The translations under genes were made by a program, and so were the position numbers. A stretch of 64,000 bases of DNA from Metallyticus violacea (lineage: Eukaryota; Arthropoda; Insecta; Mantodea; Metallyticidae). The stretch spans positions 72,455,501-72,519,500 of the forward strand of contig CM060833.1 of assembly GCA_030762175.1 (NCBI GenBank), in the 5' to 3' direction. The notes beneath the pieces are model-generated. The model was not told the DNA's origin. It did not search any database and saw only the letters and a program-made list of their open reading frames with translations. This document shows, piece after piece, positions 48,601 to 61,010 of this stretch (position 1 is the stretch's first letter; each line of letters begins with the position of its first letter).

Positions 48601-49195
48601 TATAAAAATGGAAAAAACAGTGCTCTAATATGCAAGTAAATAAGATGAATATAGTGGCTTAGCCAGAATTTTCTTAAACGTTTATTTTTAATTTTTAGCA
48701 TTACTGAGCGATAAAAGTATGAACTATACATTTTAACAATAAAAATATTATTTGCTTTATTCATTTTATGAAATGAACTGAATATTACTGGTAGCACAGA
48801 ATTCACGACTAGCTTTATGTTTTAAACACTAGTGAAATATTAATACTTCAGTAGCAAAATAGAGATATTTAAAATATTACAATAAATCACTACACAAAAA
48901 AATCTATTTTACATTAATAGTATTACACAATCTACAAGTCAATCGTGCAAGAGGGTTACACGTAATTATTTAAAAATTAAATTAAACAAACATGACACGT
49001 TGAAAGAGCGGAGGATCCAAAGGTAGATTTTAATCCCCTCCTACCGCCTATGTCGCCTCTGGATATACACGTACATTAGCATCACATTTTTTCCTTTTCT
49101 TTTGCTTTTACATTACCAAAATATATGCCATTGTTTGATTACATTAAGCAACCATTACACCAATTAAAACATTACATTTAACACGAAAGAAAATT
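45469..49195. other. Upstream region, no gene recognised
   Basis: Contains a 39-base poly(T) at 45649-45687. Otherwise AT-rich with more frequent CpG than the gene body. No exon, transposase or SINE was recognised. The noncoding 5' exon of the ABCB gene may be here or further upstream. Confidence 0.6.
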
Positions 49196-49199
49196 ATTT

Positions 49200-49468
49200 G
49201 ATTTGGTTTATTTACGAACGCTCTTTAACATCTCACGTTATCAGCATCCATTTCGATTCAGGGCGCGAAACGGCCGATAAATTTTGCTCAGTGGCCTCTT
49301 CTTTCAGGCTTGCGGTTTTTCTACATGCCATAAATCTACGACACGGGGTCCTCAGCTTTATCTGCCTTTCGAAGGATTTTACGCTCGAAAAAATCCATTG
49401 GCCCTGGCCGGAATTGAATCCGGGATCTTTGGTCTATGAGTAAGTATGGTTACCACTACATCACCAAA
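49200..49468 (-). mobile_element. tRNA-derived SINE, family B, full length
   Basis: Minus-strand head TGATGTAGTGGTAACCATAC (A box) and GGATTCAATTCCGG (B box). The body has CAGGCTTG...CCTTTCG blocks and ends with CGTTCGTAAATAAACCAAAT. Related copies lie at 53094-53276 and 58146-58306 and share the (inverted) CCTGAATTGAATGGGACGCT block. Confidence 0.85.
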
Positions 49469-50620
49469 ACTGATATGGAAGAAAGTAGACTGCAGCATCG
49501 GCGAAAATACAATATTCAATGTTGACATGTAAAAACTTGATTCTTATACACTGTTTACACATATTTTCTGTTAATTTCAAAGGTAAAATATAAATTCATG
49601 CTACTTCTATAAAGTGCAGGCACTCTTGAGAATTTACACATTTAGGAGGACAAAACTTTTAGCGCCAGTTAAAAACTTTGTTATTATAGATTATTATACT
49701 TTGTTCTCAAATATCGCGAATAAAGATTCCTTAAAAAATGGAATATAAAAGAATTCATGAATTTTATTTACACTTTGTTCATTAGGATTAAATTCACCAA
49801 CATTTATTGAACTTGTGTAACTTTCTTCACATTGAAATCAAATGATATGCTTTTAATTTTCGTGTGCAGCCATTTTGTGAAATGTGTTCAGGGAAGCGTG
49901 CAGTATAAGGTCTGTTTAAGCACGACATCCTAGCGGTAATGAACAGTTAATTATTTAGCAGGCTTCCATTAACTATGAAATTACAGCGTTGTAGCGGGGA
50001 CAGCCGACTATTTATCATTGAAATTCGCACATCTAAAGGCAGCTCCTTCCACCTTTTGAGACATTATTTACATAGTACCTTCATTTTTATAGGAAACATT
50101 TACATCTGAATTATGCTTAGTTTTGTAGCACACATTCCTAGATTTGGCATAAATATATTAGCTTGTGATAACAGTACTGATAAGATAGGAGTCGGTAGAT
50201 ACAAAGGAAATTATCGTCGTAGAGCAATGACAGAATGCTTAGTTCCTGTATTAATTTCCATTGTAGAACTGTTTTTGCTTTTGTTTCATTTTTCCGCCCT
50301 CACCTTGGGAAGGGAACAATAAGGCACTGCTTCTACTTTATTTGAGTGAAACACTTTACCATTCAAAAACTTGTTGTTCTTTTGCCCCATCAAATGGAGC
50401 TTATAACAAATGATAATTTATTTATAGTGTTTAAAAAACAACAGCCGGCAGAGAAGCCCAATGAGTTTCAATATTGTTTATTTTTCAGAGTATTTTGCTG
50501 AGAACGGTTGCTTTTAGTAAACTTGAATATGTATAATGTTTTAAAAGTGTGTTTGGTTAGATAAACTAGTTCATGTATTACATAAATAAACTTTAGACAA
50601 TTTTTTTGAAAACAGTGATT

Positions 50621-50879
50621 ACGCCCGTTTTAACTACTGAGGCACCACAGACGGTGGACACTGATGATACATGAAATGAAATGACAAACTGAGAAAGGAT
50701 TTTTTTTTAAGGAAAGAAGCGTTCCAGGCCTAAGTTTAGGGTACTTCCCCGGCATTTTCCATTTATGTGGACTGAGGAAAACCTGGGAAAAAAAAACCTC
50801 CTCAGGGAGGACGGTCCTGGTGGGAATCGAATTCCAGATCACGAGTTTCCGGCTTAACGACCTCGACCATTCGTGGCGG
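50621..50879 (-). mobile_element. SINE family A, near full length
   Basis: ACGCCCGTTTTAACTACTGA tail at left, GGCCTAAGTTTAGGGTAC and CTCAGGGAGGACGGTCCTGG in the body, GGGAATCGAATTCCAG (B box inverted) at right. The head ends CGACCATTCGTGGCGG. Confidence 0.87.
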
Positions 50880-51007
50880 TAACACTAGACCAGATTATAT
50901 TGCAGTAAAAGATGTTTTTTGTGTCGAAAAAATCACTAAACTCGTAATATATGTAATTACTTGTAAGGTAAGTTAACACAGCATAACAGTTTAACTCTAT
51001 TGTTTGT

Positions 51008-51242
51008 ATAGCTTGACTCTATTATATTTGGAACACAAATGTGCACCGCAAAGAACATAAAAATCACAAAAATATTTTTTTCTCAAGAAATATTTGATGG
51101 AGTTGTCTGAAATTGCGTGACTTATTTTTATTACATTAATGGTAAAAAAATGAAATGGATTGGTCAAGAAATATATCATTTTTTGTTTTCTTAGGTATGT
51201 TCTCTTAACGCACTATGCATTGTATTCTTCACTTAATACTTC
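51008..51242. repeat. Direct repeat, copy 1 (about 240 bp)
   Basis: Matches 51668-51930: CTCTATTATATTTGGAACAC, CATAAAAATCACAAAA, GAAATATTTGATGGA, TTTTTATTACATTAATGG, TTGGTCAAGAAATATA and TGTATTCTTCACTTAA occur in the same order in both. The second copy has an extra ~30 bp near its start. Unknown repeat. Confidence 0.85.
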
Positions 51243-51667
51243 TGTTTAATGTCAAAAGAAAAGAAAACAGAAAACAGCAAAAGAAATATATTTTTTTGTT
51301 TTTACAGTTTAATTACGTTCTTTTCTTTTAGAGTCATATAGCTATGCTATTTTGTCCTACTTTTACTTTAAAGGCCTCCCACTTGACATAAAGGCCATGT
51401 GCATAATCGTTTTTAAATACTATTTTTTCTTGCACATATGGAAGTTCAAATTGATCCTTGCGGTGCTAAATTTCACCAATCAGCTTGAAACTTTCACCAG
51501 AGGTTGTTGAGACATTTAAATAAAAGCAATCATAAGGGAATTTATATAGAGAAAGATAAAATATAGGCATTTTCTTATGTAATATTCCATTTATATTTAA
51601 AATGCAAAAAAGTAAAATTAAGAATTTTTTTAAAAACAAAACAATTTTATTCAGATAAATATTATGA

Positions 51668-51930
51668 AGATAGTTTGCCTCTATTATGTTTGGAACACAA
51701 ATCTGCAGTTCTTTTTGCAACACTTTTAAAACTACACCACAAGGGGCATAAAAATCACAAAATTAATTTTTTCTCAGGAAATATTTGATGGACTGTCTGA
51801 CATTGCATGACTTGTTTTTATTACATTAATGGTAAAAAAATTAAATGAATTGGTCAAGAAATATAGTTTTTTTTTCTCAGGTCTGTTCCGTTGACACACT
51901 GTGGACTGTATTCTTCACCTAACACTCAAC
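51668..51930. repeat. Direct repeat, copy 2
   Basis: See 51008-51242. It is followed by a 78-residue open frame on the minus strand (51947-52204) without recognised homology, which may belong to the same element. Confidence 0.85.
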
Positions 51931-51946
51931 ATAATCTCAATAGTGG

Positions 51947-52204
51947 TTAAGGAAGTTGTCCAGACTTGAGACAGTTTTCTGATGCCACTTTCAAAAAATG
52001 TGGCGTCCTAACCAGTTGTTTTGGCATCTTCATTTTAAAGTCTGTATCCTCCAAGCTGGAAAGAGCAGAAATCACTTGGCCAAATGTTGCGAGTCTGCCA
52101 CTGAGGGAGTCAGTTGAACCCATAACTTCCATAATCATCAAAGCCCGAATTGAAAAGATATTTCTCAAAATCAATAAAAATAGAATATCTCTTGACACTG
52201 ACAA
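51947..52204 (-). CDS. Short open frame of unknown function next to a duplicated repeat
   Basis: Minus-strand frame of 85 codons containing MEVMGSTDSLSGRLATFGQV, LEDTDFKMKMPKQLVRTPHF and LKVASENCLKSGQLP. Composition is protein-like and unlike the low-complexity frames around it. It stops just before the direct repeat. No splice-site evidence and no recognised domain. Most likely a fragment of a transposon or pseudogene. Confidence 0.25.
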   Translation of the reverse strand: MSVSRDILFLLILRNIFSIRALMIMEVMGSTDSLSGRLATFGQVISALSSLEDTDFKMKMPKQLVRTPHFLKVASENCLKSGQLP

Positions 52205-52492
52205 CTTGGAAATTAGATTTTATTCATAACAAAACTTTACTTAATTACACATGTCGTCAAATATTAAACACTAGTACTTTGCTGTGAAAATGCTGAACTT
52301 GTATTATTATAGAACCCTTTAGTATTTAACATTAATTTCAGATACTAAAATGTACATAAATTGAGGAATACAAGAAACAACAAAAATTAGTTTGCCCGTC
52401 CTTTTTCTTCGCTTAGTCAATGTTAATATCTCTATGTGGTTGATGAAAGAAGTGCTCACAATAGCGCAGGAGTCTTAAGGATACCCCCTTAG

Positions 52493-52496
<4 letters not shown>

Positions 52497-52538
<42 letters not shown>
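52497..52538. repeat. (AT)n microsatellite
   Basis: About 20 TA units, uninterrupted. Confidence 0.95.
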
Positions 52539-52540
<2 letters not shown>

Positions 52541-52712
52541 CCACCTTATACCGGAAGGATAAAACGTCAAGCTAGGACAAAAATTTAAAATTTAACATAA
52601 AAATCTAAAAGTTTTTAAACTTTAAAATCATGAGCAAAATACTCATAGATGATTTTAATATACTTTGAAACTAAGCTTGTTATTAGTTTATGACCAAAGT
52701 AAAAACGGTGAA

Positions 52713-52804
52713 GTATGTATGTATGTATGTATGTATGTATGTATGTACGTATGTACGTATGTACGTACGTATGTATGTATGTACGTACGTACGTACGTAC
52801 GTAC
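52713..52804. repeat. (GTAT)n/(GTAC)n tetranucleotide microsatellite
   Basis: GTAT units that change into mixed and then pure GTAC units. GTAC is self-complementary, so the right part can form a hairpin. The minus-strand frame coding for Tyr/Thr/His repeats is an artefact. Confidence 0.95.
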
Positions 52805-53093
52805 ATAATCTCGTCTCTCGTTTATTTTGCCCTTGCTTTCAGTGAAATTACCTTATTGAGCTCAAGATAGCAAAGGAAAGATAACAGAACATACAATCAA
52901 TAGCACCTGGAGAAAGGTTATAGCAGATTGCGCTTCTCTTTATATTTTTCTATGTAACTTGTTGGATGCCGTAAGCTTATCTATATAGCAGAACATATCG
53001 CAATTTCTAGTTTGTTTAATAGCCGATCAGCTCTTTATATTCGCAGCTATGATTGTCGCCTAAGTTATTAATAACACTTAACACATAAAGTCA

Positions 53094-53276
53094 GTCCTGG
53101 TGGTCTAGTGGTAGCTATTTTTGCCTCAGACTCAAAATCACAGGCTCAATCCCGATCGTAAAACACCCTCAAGCCTGAAAGAAGAGGCTTCCGTGCAAAA
53201 TTTATCGGCCGTTTCACGCCCTGAATTGAATGGGACGCTGATGACTTTGATGTTAAAGAGCGTCCGTAAATAAACC
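53094..53276 (+). mobile_element. SINE family B with intact tRNA-like head
   Basis: GTGGTCTAGTGGTAGCT (A box) and GGCTCAATCCCGATC (B box) at tRNA spacing, followed by AAGCCTGAAAGAAGAGGCTT, CGGCCGTTTCACGCCCTGAA, TTGAATGGGACGCTGATGAC and a GTAAATAAACCAAAT tail. Confidence 0.88.
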
Positions 53277-53349
53277 AAATATATAAATTAAACACTTAAA
53301 ATGTACATTTTCTCATCGTTATCAAGCAAGATGATGTTGAAACTCCTTT

Positions 53350-54240
53350 CATCTTCCGTACATTTCTGGTATCGGATTTGAAATTTAACCATTATCCTCT
53401 ACAGTTAATTTTCAGTTCACCTGCCTCGTGTGCATTTGTCTGCATTTTTTTTTCTTTAATGTCCCTTCTAGAGATAAAGGTCCCAGGGCTTAAATCGGAG
53501 GACCAAGGAAGTCATATGTTGTTAGTGATGACTCTATCATTGAATATTTTCATTGCAAGAAACATGGGCTATATTAGTAGTTGCACAGTCGTGCTGAAAA
53601 GTAAACCTGCGTTCCCTCACAATTAATTCACGGAAAAATTATCACAAAATATTCTGCACATACCTGTCACTATTAACTGTTTCCCCATACAAAAAAATAA
53701 TAAGACTGATTATTTTCTCGCCGCTGATGGCTCACCACATTCCTATCTTTGATTATGCAGATTATAAAGCAGGTTAGTTTTTTTTTTTTTTTGACTCCAG
53801 TATCTTTTTATTTATTTATTTATTTATTGTGAATTAACATACCCTCTTAAGTAGAACTAATATTGGTCTGTAAAAAACAATGGATTAGGGTCATTTTCTC
53901 CTCATGCACACTATTCAAATTCCATTCACAAAATCTACTCCTGGATGCAGGGTCACCCGGTTTAAGTTCTTACACTGCAGTCATTTTACAGGTTTTTAAC
54001 TCCAGTAGCTTTGTAGCCTTTCGACAGCAGGAATAAGAAATTCATTTGCTGAGAAGGACCCCGAAGTGATTTTTAGAGGAACATTCAGAGCATGTTCAGC
54101 GTTTTCTAAATTTTCTTTTGTGAGTACTGTACGTGACTGTGTACGCTTTTTATCAAAAAACACTTCCCGTTTCACGAAATTTATTTACCAATCTGTGAAT
54201 CGAACTTCGACTTGAAAGTTGAATATTGGGGAATCTCTCT
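53350..54240 (-). mobile_element. Tc1/IS630-type (DDE_3) transposase remnant
   Basis: Minus-strand translation with stops and shifts follows the family order: FVKREVFFDKKRTQSRTVLT and KENLENAEHALN (DNA-binding part), ELKPGDPASRSRFCEWNLNS, an AISGEKIIS segment with YGETVNSDRYVQNIL, then FFRELIVRERRFTFQHDCAT (second catalytic Asp region) and LRFKPWDLYL (the SPDLNPCDFYLW motif). A distinct family from the mariners in the introns. Inactive. Confidence 0.82.
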
Positions 54241-54558
54241 ATTTCCGTACATCACGAGTCGATTTTGTATGCATATACGAATCGTAAATAAATATTCATT
54301 GGGGAATAGAATAACTAAATGAGCGTATATTAACGTAATTAGTACACTTTGTTACGTCGCCTAATGAACACTTTATACAATGTCTCAAAACATACAAGAA
54401 CACGTTCATAAGTTCCCAGAGTTAAACTGGTACTGATATATCCTCCGGCTCCTTGGCCGGCTTTCAAGCATGGGAACAATATGAGAACTGCAGAATTCGG
54501 TCAACTGCGGTCTCGCGAAGGAAAAATCACCCAGTATTAAGCGCGTGTGAATATATAT

Positions 54559-54591
<33 letters not shown>

Positions 54592-56769
54592 GAGGTACTT
54601 AATCTCATCCTGCATATTGGTAAATAGACAACCCTGCATTTTACAGATAATGATAAATTCGTGTAGACATTCTAAATACACACTGGCCCACCGGTCGTCA
54701 GCCCGGCCAATTAGGCTACGAAGCATCGCTTTCCGAATAGTCTGCGGGCGTAACGTTAACACACCGGCTTATAAATAAAAAGAACTCAAAATCTACACCA
54801 GTATGCATAGACTTTTATTCATCTTTACACATTTTCGAGAAAGTTCTAGGTTGAGAATAATTCGGAATCTTCTTTCTAATGCAAATATGTAAATAAAACT
54901 TCTAGATGCTGCATAAGCCTTTAAATACCTTTACCTGTTCGTGATCACTATTTGGCATTAAAGAATGTCTTCAGAAAATAAAATATCATTCAGTGCCTCG
55001 TGTTTTTCATTTTATTTGCAAAAGAATTAGAATTATCTAGTAAAAACAAATGTTAACAGGTTTGTGTTTGATATTTAATTGAAATGTACGGTATAATTAA
55101 GGTTTGTACATTAAAAGAGTCACAGAAAACTTATAATTTGTCTTTTTTCCCTAACTAACTACTGCCTTCCGTGTAATTATCTTAAAATATACACTTTATG
55201 TTGGAATTTGAAGCCCAAAACTTCACAGCTCAAATCCAGCACGACCAACACTGCGCTAGTAGAATATGTCCTCAAATTAATCACAGCAGTCTTATAAGGT
55301 AGAATTAGAATTGACGTGCGGAAGTGTTTTCTGAATTGCCTATTAAACGCCGAGATTGCATAACTCCCAAATCCATATTACCAGCTGAATCACCTGGTAT
55401 ATTATAGAAGTATATGCCTAGGCAAAGGTTACAACTTGGAGAAGTTTTGTAGAATTGTTTTGGCCGACTCTCCAACGTATTGTTTAATGATTAGCTTTTA
55501 TTCACTTGCCAAAAGCGTGCTTTCTCTTTTTACTAACATTGCATTTTATTGTAGATTAACTTTCATAATCGTTAATTATATCTGTGTATATAGTAAACGC
55601 ATGTATATGGTTGTGACATAATTTCGTTCGCTTCATTACTTTTAAACCGCTAAGGCAGAGAAGTTGCCGAACAACCAGGGGTAAGATTTAAACAAAGCGC
55701 AATATAGTACTGTATGCGCTTTAGTATAACTTTATTTTGTATAATATGCACCACATTATTAACAACATATTAATGTCTTTCTGCAATTTATGAATTACGT
55801 ATTTACTCAAAAGACCATTCAAAGCGAAACATAGTATTGTATAGACCACGTTGATGCATTCAGAGGCCAGGTACAAACATTCAACAACTAATCTAGTTGT
55901 TCAGCCCTATAGGACAGGAACCATGGCAACCAGGAAAATTTACAGAGTACATTAAAATATCCTCATATCAAGGAAATTTACGATTAAAACTGGCACACTT
56001 TTATTTTCCGTACATAATTCGGCCCTAAAATGGGCAACTTTTTTACATTTTAATTGCCTTTCTTCTCATTTCGTCCCCTTTGACACATAATAAATCAAAG
56101 CTATATTTCGAGTATTTTGTCAGTCTAAATCAAATTACAGAATTGCCCTTTAGAACCTTTTAGTTGCACGGCACATCTTTTACTTTTAGCTGATTTCATA
56201 TCTAGAAACGTTCTATCTTATCGCCATTAAATTTGGTCTGAGAGTTTTTGGGACTCCAATCATGAGTATTTTTTTTTTTTCATGTTCACAATACGATATA
56301 TACGGTGTTACCTACTTGGACTTACAAAACAAAAGTACTTCGTGTTACTCTATAATGTTTATTTGCTTTCTCAAATGTTGCACTTAAAGCGAAGATGGGA
56401 GGGTAAAACAGACCCATTCGCCGTATGTCTCACAAGGGAAAGGTAGAGAGGGAACAGCTGTACAATTTCAACCTTAATTCCTCCACAAGAACCAAACTAT
56501 ACTCTCGAAATACAACTCCTACAGAAGAACATTTAAAATATACACATTTTATGTGAAAACACTCTCGCAAAATGAGTTTTCACGTGTTAATTTGTATTCC
56601 TTTTACTTTCTATCTGCTCTTCGCTCTGCTTACTGCAATTTTTCCAGCGTTTTATTAACACTTTGCGACTGAAAGGTACGTATAACTTCCGCCTCTGCCG
56701 TAGCGATCCCTTATTGCGGCCGAAGAAATCTAACTGTAAGATAGATTACTCGATATTTCTCTCAATAAA
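54241..56769. other. Upstream region, no gene recognised
   Basis: Contains an (AT)n microsatellite at 54550-54591. Otherwise mixed-composition sequence in which I could not identify any gene or repeat family. Confidence 0.6.
54550..54591. repeat. (AT)n microsatellite
   Basis: Two TA blocks separated by a single AA. Confidence 0.93.
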
Positions 56770-56905
56770 AACACTATAAGAAAAAAATGAGAGAGAGAGA
56801 GGGGGGGGTAGAAAGAAAAATGAAAAAAATAAGAGAAAACAAAGAAAACTGGAAGAAGAGGAAGAAAGAAAGAAGAAAAGGGAAAAAGCAGAAAGGAAAA
56901 GAAAA
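56770..56905 (+). repeat. Polypurine tract (about 135 nt)
   Basis: Nearly pure A/G on the plus strand, with GA repeats and an 8-G run. Both strands give lysine/arginine-rich or leucine/phenylalanine-rich frames, which are compositional artefacts. Confidence 0.85.
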
Positions 56906-58145
56906 TATAATTTTAAGGAGATCGCAGGTTAGGTATTTTTCGTTTTTCCGATTTCTTTTTTCCTTTGCTAGTTGATTGGTGCAATAGGAAATAGTATGTT
57001 TTTGTTGGTAACATTGCTGAAGCAAATACAGCGTTCTCAAAGAATCACCGTCTGTTTTAAACTCCATCCCCTTATCCAGGCTTGTGCTTACATTGCAAAA
57101 ATGTCTTGAACACTTAGTATGAGCAGATTTAATGCTTGAATGTATCAGCTGAATGCTGTTAGTGCAATTTAACTTCGCATAAGTAATGAACTACTAACAC
57201 GTTAATCTGTTTTATATGAGCTCGCTATTTGATTAATTTGCCGCACCACCGTTTTAACTGTCGAGATAAAATGACATGGTGTCATATAACACAGAAAACT
57301 CTTCACCGACGCCACTATTATTATTTGTTTATGAGAGATGATAACGCAAACAAAGCTCTTTTTACCAATTTTCTTGGCAGTGGCACTAAAGATTTCCCAG
57401 GACACATTACATTTTTCGCTTTTGTTTTATTCGCTTTTCTTCGGCTTCTAAACGTTAGTACTCTTTATTTTCCGAAATATTATAGCTCACATCTGCAATG
57501 CTGATTTCTTAGTAATTTTCCATTGTTTTGCTTTTCTATCAGGCTATTTTTGAGATAATTTAAATTAAGTTTTATTCGCGTTTCCTCATTTCCCACTCAT
57601 CGGTTTTCACAATTTAAGTAGGCATGTATAAAACAGTAGAAAAGTCACACGACAATACCTCTGCTGACCTGAACATTATTGGCATACAGTAAACACCTTA
57701 GAACTTTATTACAGCGCATGCTTAAAGAAGCCCAACGCTAACGACGTGAACTAATAAAGCAACAGGACTAGAGAGAATCGAGATAACAACATATCGACTG
57801 TCATAAAACACACACATATCCCCCGTCTCTCTCGTTCACTCTCTGTCTCAACCTCCGCATCGCCCATGTTCATTTTCTCACACTCAGTTTTGAGCTTTAT
57901 CATCACGTACTGTGTAGTAAAAGTATTTCTGCAAAAGATTCCAGATTTGAGATTTTTTTTTCTTTAAGTGTATTTGCAACAAACAGGTAATTACAGCTTC
58001 AATTCATTTCATTCCGTTTTCATAAGATTTGTGTACTATCACTAAAAGGCAATATATTTTTCAGTCTGAAAACGAGAATTAACCTGGAATTGCCACAAGT
58101 CTTATTTTCGTTGTTGATCGACTACTATTCGTCTCGAATCTCTCC

Positions 58146-58306
58146 TTCGGAAGGGAAGTAAAGCTGTGGATCCCATGGATTTACGGCACGTAAAAGAACT
58201 TCAAGTCTGAAAGAAGAGGCCTTTGAAAAACATTTATTCGCAGTTTCACGCCCTGAATTGAATGGGACGCTGATGACCTGAGATGTTAAAGTCCGTAAAT
58301 AAAAGA
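58146..58306 (+). mobile_element. SINE family B, headless copy
   Basis: AAGTCTGAAAGAAGAGGCCT, GCAGTTTCACGCCCTGAATT and GAATGGGACGCTGATGACCT match 53176-53276; the tRNA-like head is absent. Confidence 0.8.
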
Positions 58307-58399
58307 AATGAACATCTGGAATCTCTATGGCTTCATTTTAGATACAAGATTTTTCTATTTTACAGTTTCTTTTGCATCACTGCATTATATATTACAACA

Positions 58400-58401
<2 letters not shown>

Positions 58402-58467
<66 letters not shown>
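58402..58467. repeat. (TA)n(GA)n microsatellite
   Basis: About 19 TA units followed by about 14 GA units. Confidence 0.95.
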
Positions 58468-58469
<2 letters not shown>

Positions 58470-59570
58470 AGATACCGACAATCTACATCATTTGCCTGTG
58501 GTTCATCATATTCATATTCAGAAAATCTCTTGACGGCATTCTTTCATTTTTCAATTATCATAATACACAGTGGAGTTAAAAGCTGCTTACGAAATCCAAC
58601 ACCATCATCCGGAGCAGAGTGCTCAAACTTTACAAAATCCTGTTCCTTAAATTTAGAACATGCAAGCCACTTCCGCCTACAAAGGCTATTTGTACGGAAA
58701 TAGCACATTCCTCTTTTATGTTTCTGGAAACGCGTGTTTTGAATATCGACCTCAGACACGGCAAGACATTAAATTTCTTCATGAGACGTGCTTTTCTTTC
58801 GTCTTAAGCATGTCGTATTCTACGAATATAACTTAAGAATGCAAAGGCTTCCAGAACCAGAGCCACACACATCTCACTTCTAGTTGATTCACAAAACACT
58901 TTAAAAATTAGTTTCGTCGAAGAAGATTCGGTATCAGTTGAGACTTTACAAAGTGATATGAACCATTATAAGGAAGAATTTCCCCACAATGCGACGAAGT
59001 ATTTGCAATGGCGTGAAATCACATTTTACATCTGTAAAATCTGTAAAGTTCTAAATCTAAGGAAAATAAATTACTATAGCTTTATACAAATGTGCGTATA
59101 TATCAAGCAATAAAGAACAATTATTAATGTAACTCATTTTCCTTCCGCTGCCGTAGATATTTTATGCTTCAGTCGGTAACCAATCGCAGTGCTTACAGCT
59201 ACTATGTGTTTTGGAGAGTTACATTAATACAGTTTTTTATTTTGAATAAGTAGAACGGTTACTCTCAGTATGCCATTTGTGGTGGATTTTGAGCCTAGGG
59301 GAGGCTTAGCGGTTATAATTGAAAATCACAAGAATTGTAACGAAATTGTTACGGGTCTTGATTCTTTCGAAATTTATGAAACTCGCAGTTTCTAAGGAGT
59401 CGACCACAACTTTACTTTTAAAAATCGCTACCTGTAAATCTTACATGTTTGGCCATTGCATTATAATCCCTTGCTACTAGGAACAATTTTGATAACGAAC
59501 GTCATCTCCCTGCAAACAGCTGATTGTAGTATTTCGAGATGGCACGAAGAAAACTAACTTTTTTTTAATA

Positions 59571-59828
59571 GTGTTTAACGTCCGTTTTTATTACTGAGGC
59601 ACCATAGGTGGATGACACATGAGATGAAATGATAATTTGGGAAAGGATTTTTTTTAAACGAAGGAAACGATTCAGGCCTTAGTTTAGGGTAGGTATCTAT
59701 CATTTGCCATTTATGAGGACCGAGGAAAACCTGGAAAAAACCTCAGTCAGGAAAGGCGGTCCAGGGGGGAATCGAACCCCAGACCTTCCACTCACGAGTT
59801 CGCGCCTTAACGACCTCGCCCACCCGTG
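59571..59828 (-). mobile_element. SINE family A, near full length
   Basis: GTGTTTAACGTCCGTTTTTA tail at left, AACCTGGAAAAAACCTCAGT body, GGGAATCGAACCCCAG (inverted B box) and CGACCTCGCCCACCCGTG head end. It has the best-preserved B box in the window, GGTTCGATTCCC on the minus strand, one of the younger-looking copies. Confidence 0.88.
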
Positions 59829-60589
59829 AAAACTGAGGAAGAAATAATTTAATTATTAATTATTGATATTAGTGACTTTTATAGTGAAATATGCGAAATG
59901 GAAAATACATGTTTAAAAGTGTCTATAAGTATACTTTCAAGTAAAACATAACATGCTGAATAAAGTTTTACGAGCTGAATAAAGTTTTACGAAGTATAAG
60001 CCTAATTTTCGTCGTTAGAATGTTGTTGAGGGGAAAAGTGTTTACTATCACAGCGTCAGATCTTCTGATAACAAGGAAAGTTACAAAGAAGGTTGGGTTG
60101 ATATGTCTGAAGACTTGAAGTATTTTTTTAGTTTAAAGAACATAACAATACTTTTACAATACAATAAACAATACTTTTACAGTAAATGAGATATAAATGC
60201 AAAATAATTTACCTTTCACAAGGTGTATTATGCATCTAAATCCAACAATTGGGTATGGAGGTAATTTCCTCAAAAACATTGAAGTTGCCCGAGAAAATGT
60301 ACAAAATATGGACTGCATACTGAATTTAACTTCCACTATATATCCCCTGAATTCTAAAAATGAGATAAATAATCATTAAATAAAAACACACACAGAATAT
60401 TTATTCAGGACACACAACCATACAATAGGGGGAACCACGCTTCTGCAGCTGAGCATATTACTATAGGGTACAAGTGCGACTAGCATCCCTTGCTTCTCTC
60501 TGAGGAATTTTCCCCTTTCTTGAATCTCTTGATGCCACACAAATAAACACATGCACGTGAAATACACTCTTTACCACATGCTTGTTGCA

Positions 60590-61010
60590 GAAGTACAAAG
60601 CTTTGTATCTCGAACGTTCTAAAATGAAAGCGAAACTTCAAGTTCTGTTCTTGTTTATTTGAAAGCTGGCAGTCGCAGGCTAAATTTCTTCCAAAAATGC
60701 GTCACATTAAGTTTGACGCACTGCAGACGCAAAACGGTAAGTGACGTCGTGCTTATTATCGAGTTTTCATCCAACACCAGCCTACGACGTTGCTCGGCAA
60801 CGCATATGCGTGAGCCGATAATGTGGAACTGTAACCTTTGCGCTTGAAATGAATGAGTTGGCGGCCAATAGCTGTTTACATGTGCAGGCAGGCAGAAAAG
60901 GATGTCTGGCATGCGTGTTACGTTCCTCTACATTCATCCCCCTCAGAACGTGAGTTGCGTGGCTATTAGACAGGGGAAGCTCATGACTCCAGTTCTTGCA
61001 CACGTAATTA
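60590..61010. promoter_or_regulatory. CpG-rich promoter-like block
   Basis: The most CpG-dense stretch in the window. It contains a CRE-like TGACGTCG (60742-60749), an RFX X-box-like palindrome GTTGCTCGGCAAC (60789-60801) and a CCAAT box in GGCGGCCAATAGC (about 60860-60872). Sequences resembling splice donors on the plus strand (GGTAAGT at about 60737; CGTGAGT near 60950) leave open a plus-strand gene. It is the best candidate for the ABCB transcription start, 15 kb upstream of the ATG, but nothing ties it to the gene directly. Confidence 0.35.
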
